Assembly (NCBI GenBank): GCA_002783405.1
Contig: PFGG01000071.1
Location: 1-64,000 of the forward strand
Length of the DNA: 64,000 bases
Source of the DNA: a bacterium (Candidatus Blackallbacteria) CG13_big_fil_rev_8_21_14_2_50_49_14
GTDB lineage: Bacteria > Cyanobacteriota > Sericytochromatia > UBA7694
Reading direction: 5' to 3'
Shown here: piece after piece, positions 9,359 through 17,945 of the stretch
Numbering within the stretch: position 1 is the first letter of the stretch
Layout of the letters: each line of letters starts with the position of its first letter
Program-made: the position numbers and the translations under genes
The notes under the pieces: generated by a model
Told to the model about the DNA's origin: nothing
The model's input: only the letters and a program-made list of their open reading frames with translations
Database searches by the model: none

Positions 9359-10273
9359 GTGAATAATTCCCGCATTCCCCGCAGCCGCCGCAAGCGTCCG
9401 ACAGGTCCCTTGTATTATTCACTGAAGCCTGGCGCAGGCCTTCCCTCCCTGGTAGACACCCGCCAAATGGAATTTCGGCATCTTTCCATGCGGGGGCAAC
9501 TAATTTTACATCCCGATCTTCAATCCCGATATATGTCTCACGCCCACCCCATCATGATTTATCTGCCCCCCAGTTATGCTCAATCGCCCCGCCGTCACTA
9601 TCCCGTACTCTATGCCCACGACGGCAATAATCTCTTTGATCCAGCCACAGGGTTTATGGGACGGGAATGGCGTTTGGATGAAGCCTTGGAACGCCTCTTT
9701 GAAACTCAAAAAATTCCTGAAATGATCGTGGTCGGCATTTACAACAGCCCCGACCGCCTGGAAGAGTATACCTGGCACGCCTCTCTCTTTAATGGTTATC
9801 CTTGCGGCGGCAAAGGGGCAAGCTATGCCCGTTTTGTGGTGGAAGAACTCAAACCCTGGGTCAACCAACATTACCGAACCTTGCCTCAAGCCAGTTATAC
9901 CGGCCAAATAGGCTCTTCTCTGGGTGCGATTATCAGCTTTTATATCGCACGTGCCTACCCTGATCAGTTCTCGCGGCTGGCCCTGATGTCACCGACTGTC
10001 TATTGGGCCAATCACCAAATCCTGCGGGATACTGCCAGTTTTCCCACCCATTTTCGTGTCTGGGTAGATATTGGCACTGAAGAGGGACAAGATCCCCACA
10101 CAGAAGAAACCGTTGAAAGCACCCAAGCGTTCGTACATGCGCTTGAAGCCCAGGGGTATACACGCTTTCAAAATTTAGGTTATTACGTAGATTGGTTCGC
10201 GGGCCATGATGAAATGGCCTGGGCTCAGCGGGTACACAAACCCTTACAATTTTTATATGGAGAGCTTGTTTGA
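9359..10273 (+). CDS. Putative esterase, alpha/beta hydrolase (Esterase D-like)
   Basis: A 304-residue alpha/beta hydrolase of the putative-esterase (enterochelin esterase/Esterase D-like) group. Visible: YPVLYAHDGNN, a typical early strand and oxyanion region; the nucleophile elbow GSSLGA (residues about 187-192); and a late GHDE likely to hold the catalytic His. No signal peptide is seen. The start is a GTG 2 nt after the stop of the preceding gene; a later ATG at residue 26 is possible. The MBL hydrolase follows directly (stop and ATG adjacent), so the three genes from 8535 probably form one unit. The natural ester is unknown. Confidence 0.8.
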   Translation: MNNSRIPRSRRKRPTGPLYYSLKPGAGLPSLVDTRQMEFRHLSMRGQLILHPDLQSRYMSHAHPIMIYLPPSYAQSPRRHYPVLYAHDGNNLFDPATGFMGREWRLDEALERLFETQKIPEMIVVGIYNSPDRLEEYTWHASLFNGYPCGGKGASYARFVVEELKPWVNQHYRTLPQASYTGQIGSSLGAIISFYIARAYPDQFSRLALMSPTVYWANHQILRDTASFPTHFRVWVDIGTEEGQDPHTEETVESTQAFVHALEAQGYTRFQNLGYYVDWFAGHDEMAWAQRVHKPLQFLYGELV

Positions 10274-10909
10274 ATGTCTTTGGCAATCGCGACCTTTCCA
10301 GTGGGGCTCTTGCAATGCAACTGCAGCATTGTCAGCGACCCAGAAACACGCGAAGCCTTGATTATTGATCCCGGTGGAGATGCCCCCAAAATTCTCGACT
10401 ATCTCAAAGAAAATCAACTGAAAGCTCGCTATCTCTTGCACACCCATGCCCATTTTGATCATGTTGGCGCCACACGGGAACTCAAAGAAACCCTTGGAGC
10501 AGAAATTCTTTTGCACCCAGAAGATCTCTTTCTCTATGACCAAGTACCCATGCAAGGCGCACTTTTTGGGCTCCAATTGGAAGCGACCACCCCCACAGAT
10601 CGCCCCCTTGAAGATGAAATGGAAATCTGTTTTGGCAAGCAGACAACCCGCATATTACACACACCGGGCCATACCCCAGGCAGCGTTTGCTTCCATTTTG
10701 AAGGCCATGAAAGCCATCTCTTTTCAGGCGATACCCTTTTTAAAGGCGGAATTGGGCGAACCGATCTTTGGGGCGGCTCTCAAGAGACACTGATGCGCTC
10801 CATTCATCGCCGATTGCTCTGTTTAGACGAGAGCACGCAAATCTATCCAGGGCATGGCCCCCAATCCACCCTTTGGCATGAAAAAAAGCAAAACCCTTTT
10901 CTGGTGTGA
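10274..10909 (+). CDS. MBL-fold metallo-hydrolase, glyoxalase II-like
   Basis: A 211-residue metallo-beta-lactamase-fold protein of the short YcbL/glyoxalase II-like class. It has the metal motif HxHxDH (H58, H60, D62, H63 in LLHTHAHFDHVG), then HTPGHTPGSVCF, FSGDTLF with the bridging Asp, and YPGHGP with the last His. Such proteins hydrolyse thioesters or related small molecules with two metal ions. The length is normal for the group. It starts right after the stop of the esterase gene, so the two are likely co-expressed. The substrate cannot be read from sequence. Confidence 0.88.
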   Translation: MSLAIATFPVGLLQCNCSIVSDPETREALIIDPGGDAPKILDYLKENQLKARYLLHTHAHFDHVGATRELKETLGAEILLHPEDLFLYDQVPMQGALFGLQLEATTPTDRPLEDEMEICFGKQTTRILHTPGHTPGSVCFHFEGHESHLFSGDTLFKGGIGRTDLWGGSQETLMRSIHRRLLCLDESTQIYPGHGPQSTLWHEKKQNPFLV

Positions 10910-10994
10910 CACTCTCAATGCCCTTTAAGCACAACCACCCCTTAAGAGAAAGGGAATTCTAAGCGCCTTATTTAAACTTTAAAGACCGAGTCTT

Positions 10995-11003
10995 TGCTAG
11001 AAT
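10995..11003 (+). promoter_or_regulatory. Extended -10 before the Crp/Fnr gene
   Basis: TGC-TAGAAT, an extended -10 element, ends 13 nt before the ATG at 11017. No convincing -35 box is visible. The predicted transcript start would leave an mRNA leader of only about 7 nt. Confidence 0.5.
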
Positions 11004-11016
11004 AGAAAAGAGTTCA

Positions 11017-11757
11017 ATGATCCCGACTGAACGGAAAGCCATGCAAACAGAAATCCCAACACTTGAAAGCCGCACACCTGGCCAAGAAAAATTTTGGCAC
11101 CTCACGCGCCAGGAAATTTTTTTCAAAACAGCAACCAAAGACTTGGAATGGCTGGCCCAGATTTCACATTTTGAAGCGACTCCCAAGGGCAGTATTCTCT
11201 ATTTGCCTGGCGATCTGGCAGAGGATATCTTTATCTTAAAACAAGGTCGGATTCGAATTTCACGTATCTCCAGCGAAGGCAAACAAATCACACTGGCTTT
11301 GCTGGAAGCCCCGACCCTCTTCGGCGAATTGGCCCTGATCAATGACGGCACCCCCCATGAAAGCATGGCAGAAACCCTCGAAGAAACCTATCTTTGCAAA
11401 ATTTCCCGCCAAAATTTTGAAAGCTTTTTGGCTCGACACCCCGAGGTCAATCTGCGTGTCATGAAACTTGTCGGCCAACGCTTGCGACAGATTGAAAACA
11501 AACTTGAAGACTTGGTCTTTATGTCGGTAGAACAACGGCTACAAAAATTGCTGCTCAAACTGGCTTTAGAATATGGACGCAAAACCCAGGAAGGCACCTT
11601 GATCAACCTGAGAATTACCCACGAAGAACTGGGGCATCTGATCAATGCCACACGCCCGACCATTACAGAACTGCTGCGTAAGTTTGAAAATCAAAGTCTG
11701 ATCAAGGTCATTAAACGCAAAATTCTCGTTCTGCCTTCCTTGCTGGAAGCCGCCTGA
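11017..11757 (+). CDS. Crp/Fnr-family transcription regulator
   Basis: A 246-residue regulator. Residues about 45-155 form a cyclic-nucleotide-binding-type beta-roll (YLPGDLAEDIFILKQGRIRI, then LFGELALI). A long dimer helix follows (MKLVGQRLRQIENKLEDLV), and a C-terminal winged helix has LRITHEELGHLINATRPTITELLRKFE as the Crp-type HTH. The FGELAL stretch resembles the cAMP-binding loop, although the usual RxA follow-on is not there, so the ligand is uncertain. No N-terminal Fe-S cysteines of the FNR type are seen. An alternative ATG lies at 11041; I kept 11017 because AAAGAG precedes it. The target genes are unknown. Confidence 0.87.
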   Translation: MIPTERKAMQTEIPTLESRTPGQEKFWHLTRQEIFFKTATKDLEWLAQISHFEATPKGSILYLPGDLAEDIFILKQGRIRISRISSEGKQITLALLEAPTLFGELALINDGTPHESMAETLEETYLCKISRQNFESFLARHPEVNLRVMKLVGQRLRQIENKLEDLVFMSVEQRLQKLLLKLALEYGRKTQEGTLINLRITHEELGHLINATRPTITELLRKFENQSLIKVIKRKILVLPSLLEAA

Positions 11758-11763
11758 GTTCTT

Positions 11764-11772
11764 TGCTACAAT
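11764..11772 (+). promoter_or_regulatory. Extended -10 directly before start codon
   Basis: TGC-TACAAT ends only 7 nt before the ATG at 11780. A transcript starting at the normal distance would begin at or next to the start codon, so the mRNA may be leaderless. No ribosome-binding site is visible. Confidence 0.5.
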
Positions 11773-11779
11773 ACACAAC

Positions 11780-12529
11780 ATGCAAAAACCTTCATCTACC
11801 CGCCAGAAAATTGACCGTGTCTTGCAGTCTAAACTGCTTTTAGACGCCAGCCCGACTTTAACCGACGTCTATACCCTGATCAACCAACTCAGCAGTGATG
11901 TTTTGGATCTTTATCCCCATATTGCCTGCCGTACACAATGCAATACCTGCTGCAAAGGCACCTCCATGCCTGTGGCCAGCCCGGCTGAATGGGCCATTCT
12001 ACACGATTATCTGCTCAGATTTTGGTCTGAGGAGCAACGCGCGGCCTTGGTTCAACGCATTGAAAACCTCTTTCTGCTCCATGCAGAATCCCTTTGGGCT
12101 GTCCACGATACCATTCAGCAAGATGCAGATATGAGCAAGGTTGAAAAATTTGCAGAAATTTTACCACAACTGGCTGATACCCAATGCCCCTTTCTGGTCG
12201 ATGAAACCTGTTCTGCCTATGCTGGGCGCCCCGCCAAATGCCGTGCCCATGGTGGGTTTCTGTTTGTCTTTCAAGAACATGTTCAATTGCATGCCTGCCA
12301 GTCTGAAGTCGAAAAAATGGAAGCCTTCATGGAAAACCAAGGCACACGTAAAGTGGTCATGCCAGTTTGGAACCCCTTTGAGGAAAAAATTGTGCAGGTC
12401 TTCAATGCCCCTGGAGCAACCTCTACGATTCTTGCCATTTGGGTCAAAAGTCATATAGTAGAGGGCAGACTTGCTGAAGAAGCCAATCTGAACCCTGATT
12501 TTCAGGCCCTGCGCAGCTCAAAGCGTTAA
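11780..12529 (+). CDS. YkgJ-type cysteine-cluster protein
   Basis: A 249-residue protein with the YkgJ/UPF0153 cysteine pattern: CRTQCNTCCKG near residues 52-60, then CPFLVDETCSAYAGRPAKCRAHGG near residues 137-160, and one more Cys soon after. These are presumed metal or Fe-S ligands. It has no signal peptide. It has its own extended -10 promoter immediately upstream and is followed 14 nt later by the DUF486 gene. It is a different subgroup from the 431-residue YkgJ-type protein at 5-6.3 kb. The physiological role of the family is not established. Confidence 0.78.
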   Translation: MQKPSSTRQKIDRVLQSKLLLDASPTLTDVYTLINQLSSDVLDLYPHIACRTQCNTCCKGTSMPVASPAEWAILHDYLLRFWSEEQRAALVQRIENLFLLHAESLWAVHDTIQQDADMSKVEKFAEILPQLADTQCPFLVDETCSAYAGRPAKCRAHGGFLFVFQEHVQLHACQSEVEKMEAFMENQGTRKVVMPVWNPFEEKIVQVFNAPGATSTILAIWVKSHIVEGRLAEEANLNPDFQALRSSKR

Positions 12530-12543
12530 ATACCCGATCCGAT

Positions 12544-12912
12544 ATGAAAGCCGTTCAGACAATAGGCCTGCTGATTGCGTCCAATGCCTTCATGACCCTG
12601 GCCTGGTATGGCCACCTCAAATTCAATCAAATCAAGGGACTTCAATCCCTCGGGCTGCTTGCGATTATTCTAGTCAGCTGGGGCATTGCGCTGTTTGAAT
12701 ACTGTTTTCAGGTCCCCGCCAACAGAATTGGATTCAATGGCCATGGGGGCCCTTTTTCCTTGGTTCAACTCAAAGTGCTACAAGAAGTCATTACTCTCAG
12801 TGTTTTTGTGGTTTTTTCGCTCTTGGTTTTTAAGGGGGAACATTTTCGCTTGAACCATCTCTGGGGTTTTTTATGTCTGGTTGCAGCCGTATATTTTATC
12901 TTTAAGCGCTGA
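12544..12912 (+). CDS. DUF486 (DMT-like) small membrane protein
   Basis: A 122-residue protein with four hydrophobic segments (about residues 5-22, 33-50, 78-97 and 103-120), matching the DUF486/DMT-superfamily small transporter-like proteins. Typical features are NAFMTLAWYGHL at the start, the central FEYCFQVPANRIG, and the end AVYFIFKR. Known members are single-domain relatives of drug/metabolite transporters with unproven substrates. It probably shares a transcript with the YkgJ-type gene upstream and is closed by a strong hairpin terminator. Confidence 0.87.
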   Translation: MKAVQTIGLLIASNAFMTLAWYGHLKFNQIKGLQSLGLLAIILVSWGIALFEYCFQVPANRIGFNGHGGPFSLVQLKVLQEVITLSVFVVFSLLVFKGEHFRLNHLWGFLCLVAAVYFIFKR

Positions 12913-12930
12913 TTTCGTTCTCGCCATAAA

Positions 12931-12960
12931 AAAAAGCAGCGTTTTAAACGCTGCTTTTTT
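12931..12960. terminator. Bidirectional terminator
   Basis: The arms AAGCAGCG (from 12934) and CGCTGCTT (to 12956) pair perfectly around TTTTAA. Runs of A on the left and T on the right let it work on both strands. It separates the DUF486 gene from the convergent lipoprotein gene. Confidence 0.88.
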
Positions 12961-12976
12961 CAATCAAAAATCGATC

Positions 12977-14722
12977 TTAGTTCGACAGGAAGGTCAACGA
13001 GTTATAGGTCACACGATAACCTTGCGCAAAATTATTAATCGTCGGATTCAATAATTTAATGCTAAAGGGATCATTTCCTTTTCCGGGTTCGAAATGAATG
13101 GGTTGACTCCAGTCTTTCAGGCCCAAAACATTGAAAGTACCCAGGTCAAAATCACTGGCGACCAACTGAACACGGTAATTATTTCCCAGTTTTAAACTGG
13201 ACGGGTGATCTGTTCCAAAGTCAGGATACTTAATCGAAGTGCCCAAGGTATAGGCTTCCCAGCGGAAAAGCTGCGGTGTCTGCCCTTGCAAATCCACCTG
13301 ATAGCTATTGGCTTCCGTATGGCGGTTCCAGGCAATATCAGGCGTCAAATCACTGGTAATAAAATGGGTTTTATTCAGATCTTTGAAATCTGTTTCACTG
13401 CCAATCCGATTGAAGACCGGAGGCGTCATAAAACTGCGTGAAACCGTATTGTTGAGTTGAATATTGGGAACCACAATATCGCTGCCCTTCAGAGAAGTTC
13501 CACTGTGGGCTTCAAGCGTAAAATTGGTATTGTTCAGCTTAGGCAAGCGAACGGTCTGGGTCACAGAAGCAGAGGTATAGCTGGTGTATTTAGCCACCAA
13601 AACACGTCCACCATCTGGCATATTCATATAAATCTGCATGACCACATTTTTCAAACCACTGTCTGAGGGGGCTGTCAGATTGACATTGATTTGACCAAAG
13701 GCTTCAGGGCTGATCTGGTGATTAAATGAGACCAAGAGGTCAGTGGGTCGAATCGGAGTATAACCAGCACTGGCACTGGGCAAGGGCGTAGGAATCGGTT
13801 GGGGGGGAGGCGTCGGAACCACCACATTGGGACTGTAGCCGTATTGTGTCAATTGCAGAAGACTGCCGATTGACTCAAAGACTCCCGTAAACAGGGTTCC
13901 CTTTGTTGAAGAACGATTTACCTTGACACGAACGCTCATATTATAGCGGCCACTGAATTTATCAGGAGCAGCTGCAGAAGCATTGCTGCCATTGCCATCT
14001 GTAAACACAATGAAAGCATCGCGGCCATTCTGATTCAGATTGGTAACACTTCCACTAAAACCATAACTGTCCTGGCGGAAGAGTGGCCCCTCTTTAAGCG
14101 GAGTTAAGTGAATATCCCGGTTTGTGCCAGGAGGTACATCCGTGACCGAGGATGAAGTATATCCTTCAAAGCCAGCTGAAAGGCTGACAAGCTTGTCAAA
14201 TTCCTGCGTGGTTTCATAAAAACCATTGCTGTCTGTTGTCAATGAAAGGGATTCATCCACTTTTACCTTTGCGCTCGACAGAGGAAGGAACTGTTCCGAT
14301 TTAATATCCCATCCCAAAACGCGCCCCTTAATCACCGACTTCACAACCGGAAGATTGGTTGCCAATTGGCCACTGGCTTGAATCACGGGCAATGGATTGG
14401 CTGAGATCTGGTTGTCAATATTGGGAGCAATATTGGGCAGAAAAGGCGTTGCCGTAGGAGTTGGCAAAGGCCCGTCAATGCCAGGATTGGAAGAAGCGAT
14501 AGCCCCAAAAGGCCCTGAAGGGGAAGGAATGGGTATTGGCCCAGAACTCACACCCGGTTGGGGCAGAAAAACAGGTAAAGTAGACGCCAATGAAGAAGGT
14601 AAAATCACAGGCGAAGACGGATCTGTTGTATTTCGGGTATTTACCAGGAAGGGAACGGTACAGCCGACACTAATGGCCAACCCACAAGATACCAGGACCC
14701 ACTGAATATGTTTTCTGTTCAT
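12977..14722 (-). CDS. Lipoprotein with carboxypeptidase-regulatory-like domain
   Basis: A 581-residue lipoprotein: the signal peptide ends in the lipobox AISVGC (Cys21). Residues about 25-115 are Pro/Ser-rich linker. Residues about 128-210 look like a carboxypeptidase-regulatory or CNA-B-type sandwich (IKGRVLGWDI, SSAKVKVDE, LTTDSNGFYETT). A second Pro-rich linker (PTPPPQPIPTPLPSAS) joins the C-terminal half, which has beta-rich, fibronectin-like stretches (TPDIAWNRHTEANSYQVDL). It is probably surface- or periplasm-anchored. Its ATG overlaps the stop of the propeller lipoprotein upstream (TAATG), so the two are translationally coupled and may act together. The substrate is unknown. Confidence 0.75.
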   Translation of the reverse strand: MNRKHIQWVLVSCGLAISVGCTVPFLVNTRNTTDPSSPVILPSSLASTLPVFLPQPGVSSGPIPIPSPSGPFGAIASSNPGIDGPLPTPTATPFLPNIAPNIDNQISANPLPVIQASGQLATNLPVVKSVIKGRVLGWDIKSEQFLPLSSAKVKVDESLSLTTDSNGFYETTQEFDKLVSLSAGFEGYTSSSVTDVPPGTNRDIHLTPLKEGPLFRQDSYGFSGSVTNLNQNGRDAFIVFTDGNGSNASAAAPDKFSGRYNMSVRVKVNRSSTKGTLFTGVFESIGSLLQLTQYGYSPNVVVPTPPPQPIPTPLPSASAGYTPIRPTDLLVSFNHQISPEAFGQINVNLTAPSDSGLKNVVMQIYMNMPDGGRVLVAKYTSYTSASVTQTVRLPKLNNTNFTLEAHSGTSLKGSDIVVPNIQLNNTVSRSFMTPPVFNRIGSETDFKDLNKTHFITSDLTPDIAWNRHTEANSYQVDLQGQTPQLFRWEAYTLGTSIKYPDFGTDHPSSLKLGNNYRVQLVASDFDLGTFNVLGLKDWSQPIHFEPGKGNDPFSIKLLNPTINNFAQGYRVTYNSLTFLSN

Positions 14723-17235
14723 TACCAGGCCATATCCTTATGCAATTTGTAAACGATTCCATTGCCACCGCCCATGACGACAAAATTAGAAGCTGCTCCC
14801 AAAGGAACAGGGCGGGTTTCTGCCCGCTTGGGCAGCTCACCGGCAGCATTCGGTGCCGAAATTGGGAACACGTCATTGAGACGCTCAAGATTCGCATTCA
14901 AAGGCAGCAACGCACGGTTCAGGAAAATTCCTGTTTTTCCGCTTGGATCAGAATCAACTGTTAAAAGTTTATCATTGGATAAAACCAGCGGCACCGAACG
15001 GGAAAGTGCTGTAAAGGAAAGATTGCTCTGATCGATACGTGCTGCTTGCAAGACCAGATAGTTGCTTTCCTCTTTGAATTTTGTATCACTTGAATAATCC
15101 AGTTCAAACAAAACATTGCCGTGCTGGAGATAGACATGCTGTCCATTGCCTCTCAAAACAGGTGAAGAGAGGATATTGCCATTGGAATAAGCTTGGGTAG
15201 GCAAGACGCGACCATAGGTTGCCGTATTCGGTTCCATGATATCCACCTTGTCACCGGCACCGGGTGCGTCGGTCAGTGCAGAAGTCAGCTTGATTCTGCG
15301 ATTGGTGGTATCCACGCTGGCAACAACACCATACTCAAAGCGTCCACGCAAACTGGTGTTATTATGCGTTACGCGAACGATCTGCCCTGTGGCAAACTCA
15401 GCAACACTGCCCAATTCAAAATCAATCGTAGAATTGGTCACCCCCATCACACGGTTGGTGATTTTTTCAAAGGGTACGAATTTATCCGTATGCAACTTGG
15501 CCTGAACAGCGGCTTTTAATGTGCCACCGGGATCTGGAACTGTTAATTGGTAAACAAACTTCGAGCTGTCTGTTACGACTTTGCCATCATCATCCAAGGC
15601 AACCTCAATGCCCTTGTGACGGTTGGTACCGGTGGCATCCTTGTCACAACTGGCGTTGGTAGACGAACACAGCGTTGCCACAGGGGTATTCGGTAAATTC
15701 GTAAAGATAATCGAATCACCTTCAGCCAGCCCCTCTGGGTTTCCGATTTTAAACTGGAACACCTGGTCTGCACCCGCTGCTGTAGGTGAGGGAGTGGGGC
15801 TAGGCGTTGCAGAAGGCGAAGGAAGCGGGGTAGGACGCACGGCCAGGTTCACAACACTTACACTTTCTCCCCCCAGCAAAGTAGCAGGGTTGGGAGTTGG
15901 GGAAGGCAAGGGGAACAATTTGCTTTCTTTTAAGGTCACAGCCCCTTCAACCGTCACCTGATCCAAGGTGCCATATAGACTCAGACCATCGCGGGTAATA
16001 ATCCGCAGGAAATCTCCTGATTTAAAACCAAAACGTTGATCGATGGAGAAGGTTGTATCTGTGGGCAGTGGCTCACGCAATAAGTTTGTAGAGGGCAAGG
16101 TTCTGTTGACCGTATTGGGCCCCAGCACGCGGCTGGGTTTAAAGGCCGCTAATTCACGAATTTCAAGCAAGGGACTCTGTGCTGCCAAAGACAGATTCGT
16201 GGTATTGGAAGCATCATTCAAACGAACCTTATATAAAAACGATCCGCAAGACACAATTCCCACGTCGAGCGTGGCATCCACGGCAACAGAGGCACTGACC
16301 TGACATCCCGTACTGCGGGGGAGGGTTGTCAGATCAAGGGTAGAAACGATCGCGCCATTGTCTTCACGAATTTTATAAAACTTGCCTTCTTCAGAACCAA
16401 TATAAATATGTTTACCGGCCCCGGTAACAACAGGCGAAGCTTTGAATTTTCCGGTATTCGAACTGCTGACCACTTTGGGACTGTAACTTTGGGTAAAGCT
16501 TGTACCATTGAAGGTGTATTTGTAAATACGCCCTTGTTTACTGCCTGCAACATAAATATTATCAGTGGCTCCAGAAATGACGAAGGGAGAGGAGAACTCA
16601 AACTCTTCGCCAATAATATCTACAAAACTGCGAACAAGCCCTGTAGCGGCATTGATCGCATAAAGCCGACCGGTACTGGAAAGCGCGTAAAGGGTATTCA
16701 CACCGCCTGCCGCACCCAGCCCCGCAGAAGTGCCAATAAACCGCCCGCCATTATCATGCAGGCTGAGATCCCAAATTTTTGAACCGTTGTCATTCAACGC
16801 AAAGACATTGGTAGAGGACAGACTGGAAGTAAGGTAATAAGCATCAGTGCCAATCACGACAGGTGTATTGGGCAAATACTCACTGTTGTCTGAACCCGGA
16901 AGATTTTTTGCAAAATCACTGGTCAAGCCCCCTGAAGAAGTGGCCTCTTTCACCTGTTGTTCAATCGCAGGATCACTCATTGCAGGTTTTACAGAATCAA
17001 CAAAAGCCTGGGTGCGAAAACCTTGGGCACCGAGAATTCGATCAGTCGTCCAATCATAACGATAGAGACTTTGTGGAAGCGGACGCGCCTGAGGCAGTGG
17101 ACCTGATACTGTTTGAGAAACTGAACTGGTAGGAACCAGGGGTTTCTGCTGCAGAAGCTCAGGATTAGAAGCGACACAACCGGCAACAGCCAGTGAAACA
17201 CTCAGAGAAAAAGCAATCAGTGCAGTACTCTGCAT
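14722..17235 (-). CDS. PQQ-like beta-propeller lipoprotein
   Basis: An 837-residue lipoprotein, start placed at the ATG 24 nt inside the longest reading frame because AGAGA lies just before it. The signal peptide ends LAVAGC. Several PQQ-like/YncE-like propeller blades are visible: FALNDNGSKIWDLSLHDN, LYALSSTGRLYAINAATGLV, IYVAGSKQGRIYKYTFNG and IYIGSEEGKFYKIREDNG. A long insertion (about residues 400-600) has Pro-rich linkers and hydrophobic strands before the last blades return. No catalytic quinoprotein dehydrogenase motifs are seen, so a binding or assembly role like BamB is more likely. It is the first of two coupled lipoprotein genes. Confidence 0.8.
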   Translation of the reverse strand: MQSTALIAFSLSVSLAVAGCVASNPELLQQKPLVPTSSVSQTVSGPLPQARPLPQSLYRYDWTTDRILGAQGFRTQAFVDSVKPAMSDPAIEQQVKEATSSGGLTSDFAKNLPGSDNSEYLPNTPVVIGTDAYYLTSSLSSTNVFALNDNGSKIWDLSLHDNGGRFIGTSAGLGAAGGVNTLYALSSTGRLYAINAATGLVRSFVDIIGEEFEFSSPFVISGATDNIYVAGSKQGRIYKYTFNGTSFTQSYSPKVVSSSNTGKFKASPVVTGAGKHIYIGSEEGKFYKIREDNGAIVSTLDLTTLPRSTGCQVSASVAVDATLDVGIVSCGSFLYKVRLNDASNTTNLSLAAQSPLLEIRELAAFKPSRVLGPNTVNRTLPSTNLLREPLPTDTTFSIDQRFGFKSGDFLRIITRDGLSLYGTLDQVTVEGAVTLKESKLFPLPSPTPNPATLLGGESVSVVNLAVRPTPLPSPSATPSPTPSPTAAGADQVFQFKIGNPEGLAEGDSIIFTNLPNTPVATLCSSTNASCDKDATGTNRHKGIEVALDDDGKVVTDSSKFVYQLTVPDPGGTLKAAVQAKLHTDKFVPFEKITNRVMGVTNSTIDFELGSVAEFATGQIVRVTHNNTSLRGRFEYGVVASVDTTNRRIKLTSALTDAPGAGDKVDIMEPNTATYGRVLPTQAYSNGNILSSPVLRGNGQHVYLQHGNVLFELDYSSDTKFKEESNYLVLQAARIDQSNLSFTALSRSVPLVLSNDKLLTVDSDPSGKTGIFLNRALLPLNANLERLNDVFPISAPNAAGELPKRAETRPVPLGAASNFVVMGGGNGIVYKLHKDMAW

Positions 17236-17259
17236 GGGGAGATCTCTCAAACCAACCAT

Positions 17260-17690
17260 TCGTAAATTACCTCAAGTTTGATACCGCTGGTCTGGGGGCA
17301 GACACAGTGCCAGATCTGGAAAATCATGATTTCTGAATCAAGGCCAGATAATTAGCCCATCCATATAACACAACTATACACAATTTGCACCTTAAATCAA
17401 TATAACTAACGCTCCGATTTAATGTAATTTTAAAATTTTTAAAATAGAATCCGACGTATTTAATACTTAATTAAAAGAAATCAAAAACCAATTAAAAACC
17501 AGCTTTTTAAACTAAAAATAAATCAATTAAAAACATAACAAAAACTATTTTTTTATATATACGTCTTTATTTCAAATAATATTAAAATACACCCTGAATA
17601 GCAGATAAAAATATTAAATTTATAAATATTTTTGTCACTTCCCCACAGACCTTTGCATTCGTCTTTCAGACAAGTGGTGAAAATCAAAAG
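17260..17690. other. AT-rich intergenic block, no gene seen
   Basis: About 430 nt separate the propeller lipoprotein from the 6S-like RNA. The stretch 17380-17640 is strongly AT-rich, with many A and T tracts, unlike the rest of the window. I find no convincing reading frame, DnaA-box cluster or inverted repeat. It may carry the minus-strand promoter and act as an upstream (UP-type) element for the RNA gene. Confidence 0.5.
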
Positions 17691-17695
17691 GCCTG

Positions 17696-17704
17696 TGCTA
17701 GGAT
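17696..17704 (+). promoter_or_regulatory. Extended -10 for the 6S-like RNA
   Basis: TGC-TAGGAT (with overlapping GATAAT at 17702-17707) lies 7-10 nt before the predicted RNA 5' end at about 17712-17714. No clear -35; the AT-rich block upstream may help polymerase binding. Confidence 0.55.
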
Positions 17705-17713
17705 AATAAACAG

Positions 17714-17898
17714 AGTACCCTGCGCATTGATGCGGAATTCTAGTGTTTTGAGCCTAACCCTTCTAAAGGTTGAAACCGTCTTCTGGCATGGCCGTATACC
17801 TCTGCGTTGAGGAAACCTAAAATGTTGGAGAGGTTTCTGTTGTTGTTTGGAGCACTTGCTTCAAAAACATCTGGTTCTGCACTGTGCAGGGTACTTTT
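17714..17898 (+). ncRNA. ssrS: 6S RNA-like small RNA
   Basis: The ends form a 12-bp closing stem: AGTACCCTGCGC (17714-17725) pairs with GTGCAGGGTACT (17884-17895) and a short T run follows. Inside, a terminal hairpin is made by AGGAAACCT (17810-17818) and AGGTTTCT around a 12-nt loop, and the region between, including TTTTGAGCCTAACCC, could form the large bubble. Total length of about 182 nt, one long rod with a central bubble, and a TTGAGCC segment all fit bacterial 6S RNA, which binds the housekeeping RNA polymerase and mimics an open promoter. A -10 box lies at the right distance. Other structured RNAs cannot be excluded. Confidence 0.68.
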
Positions 17899-17945
17899 CA
17901 AGCTCAAAGCAAACACAACTCTGTAAAATTAAAACGAAACCTCAA

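Noticed and set aside
17380-17640. AT-rich block as a replication origin
   Set aside because: No DnaA-box cluster and no dnaA, dnaN or gidA/rpmH genes nearby.
17847-17945. N-terminal extension of TsaE
   Set aside because: It overlaps the 3' half of the 6S-like RNA and would add 33 residues not found in the family.
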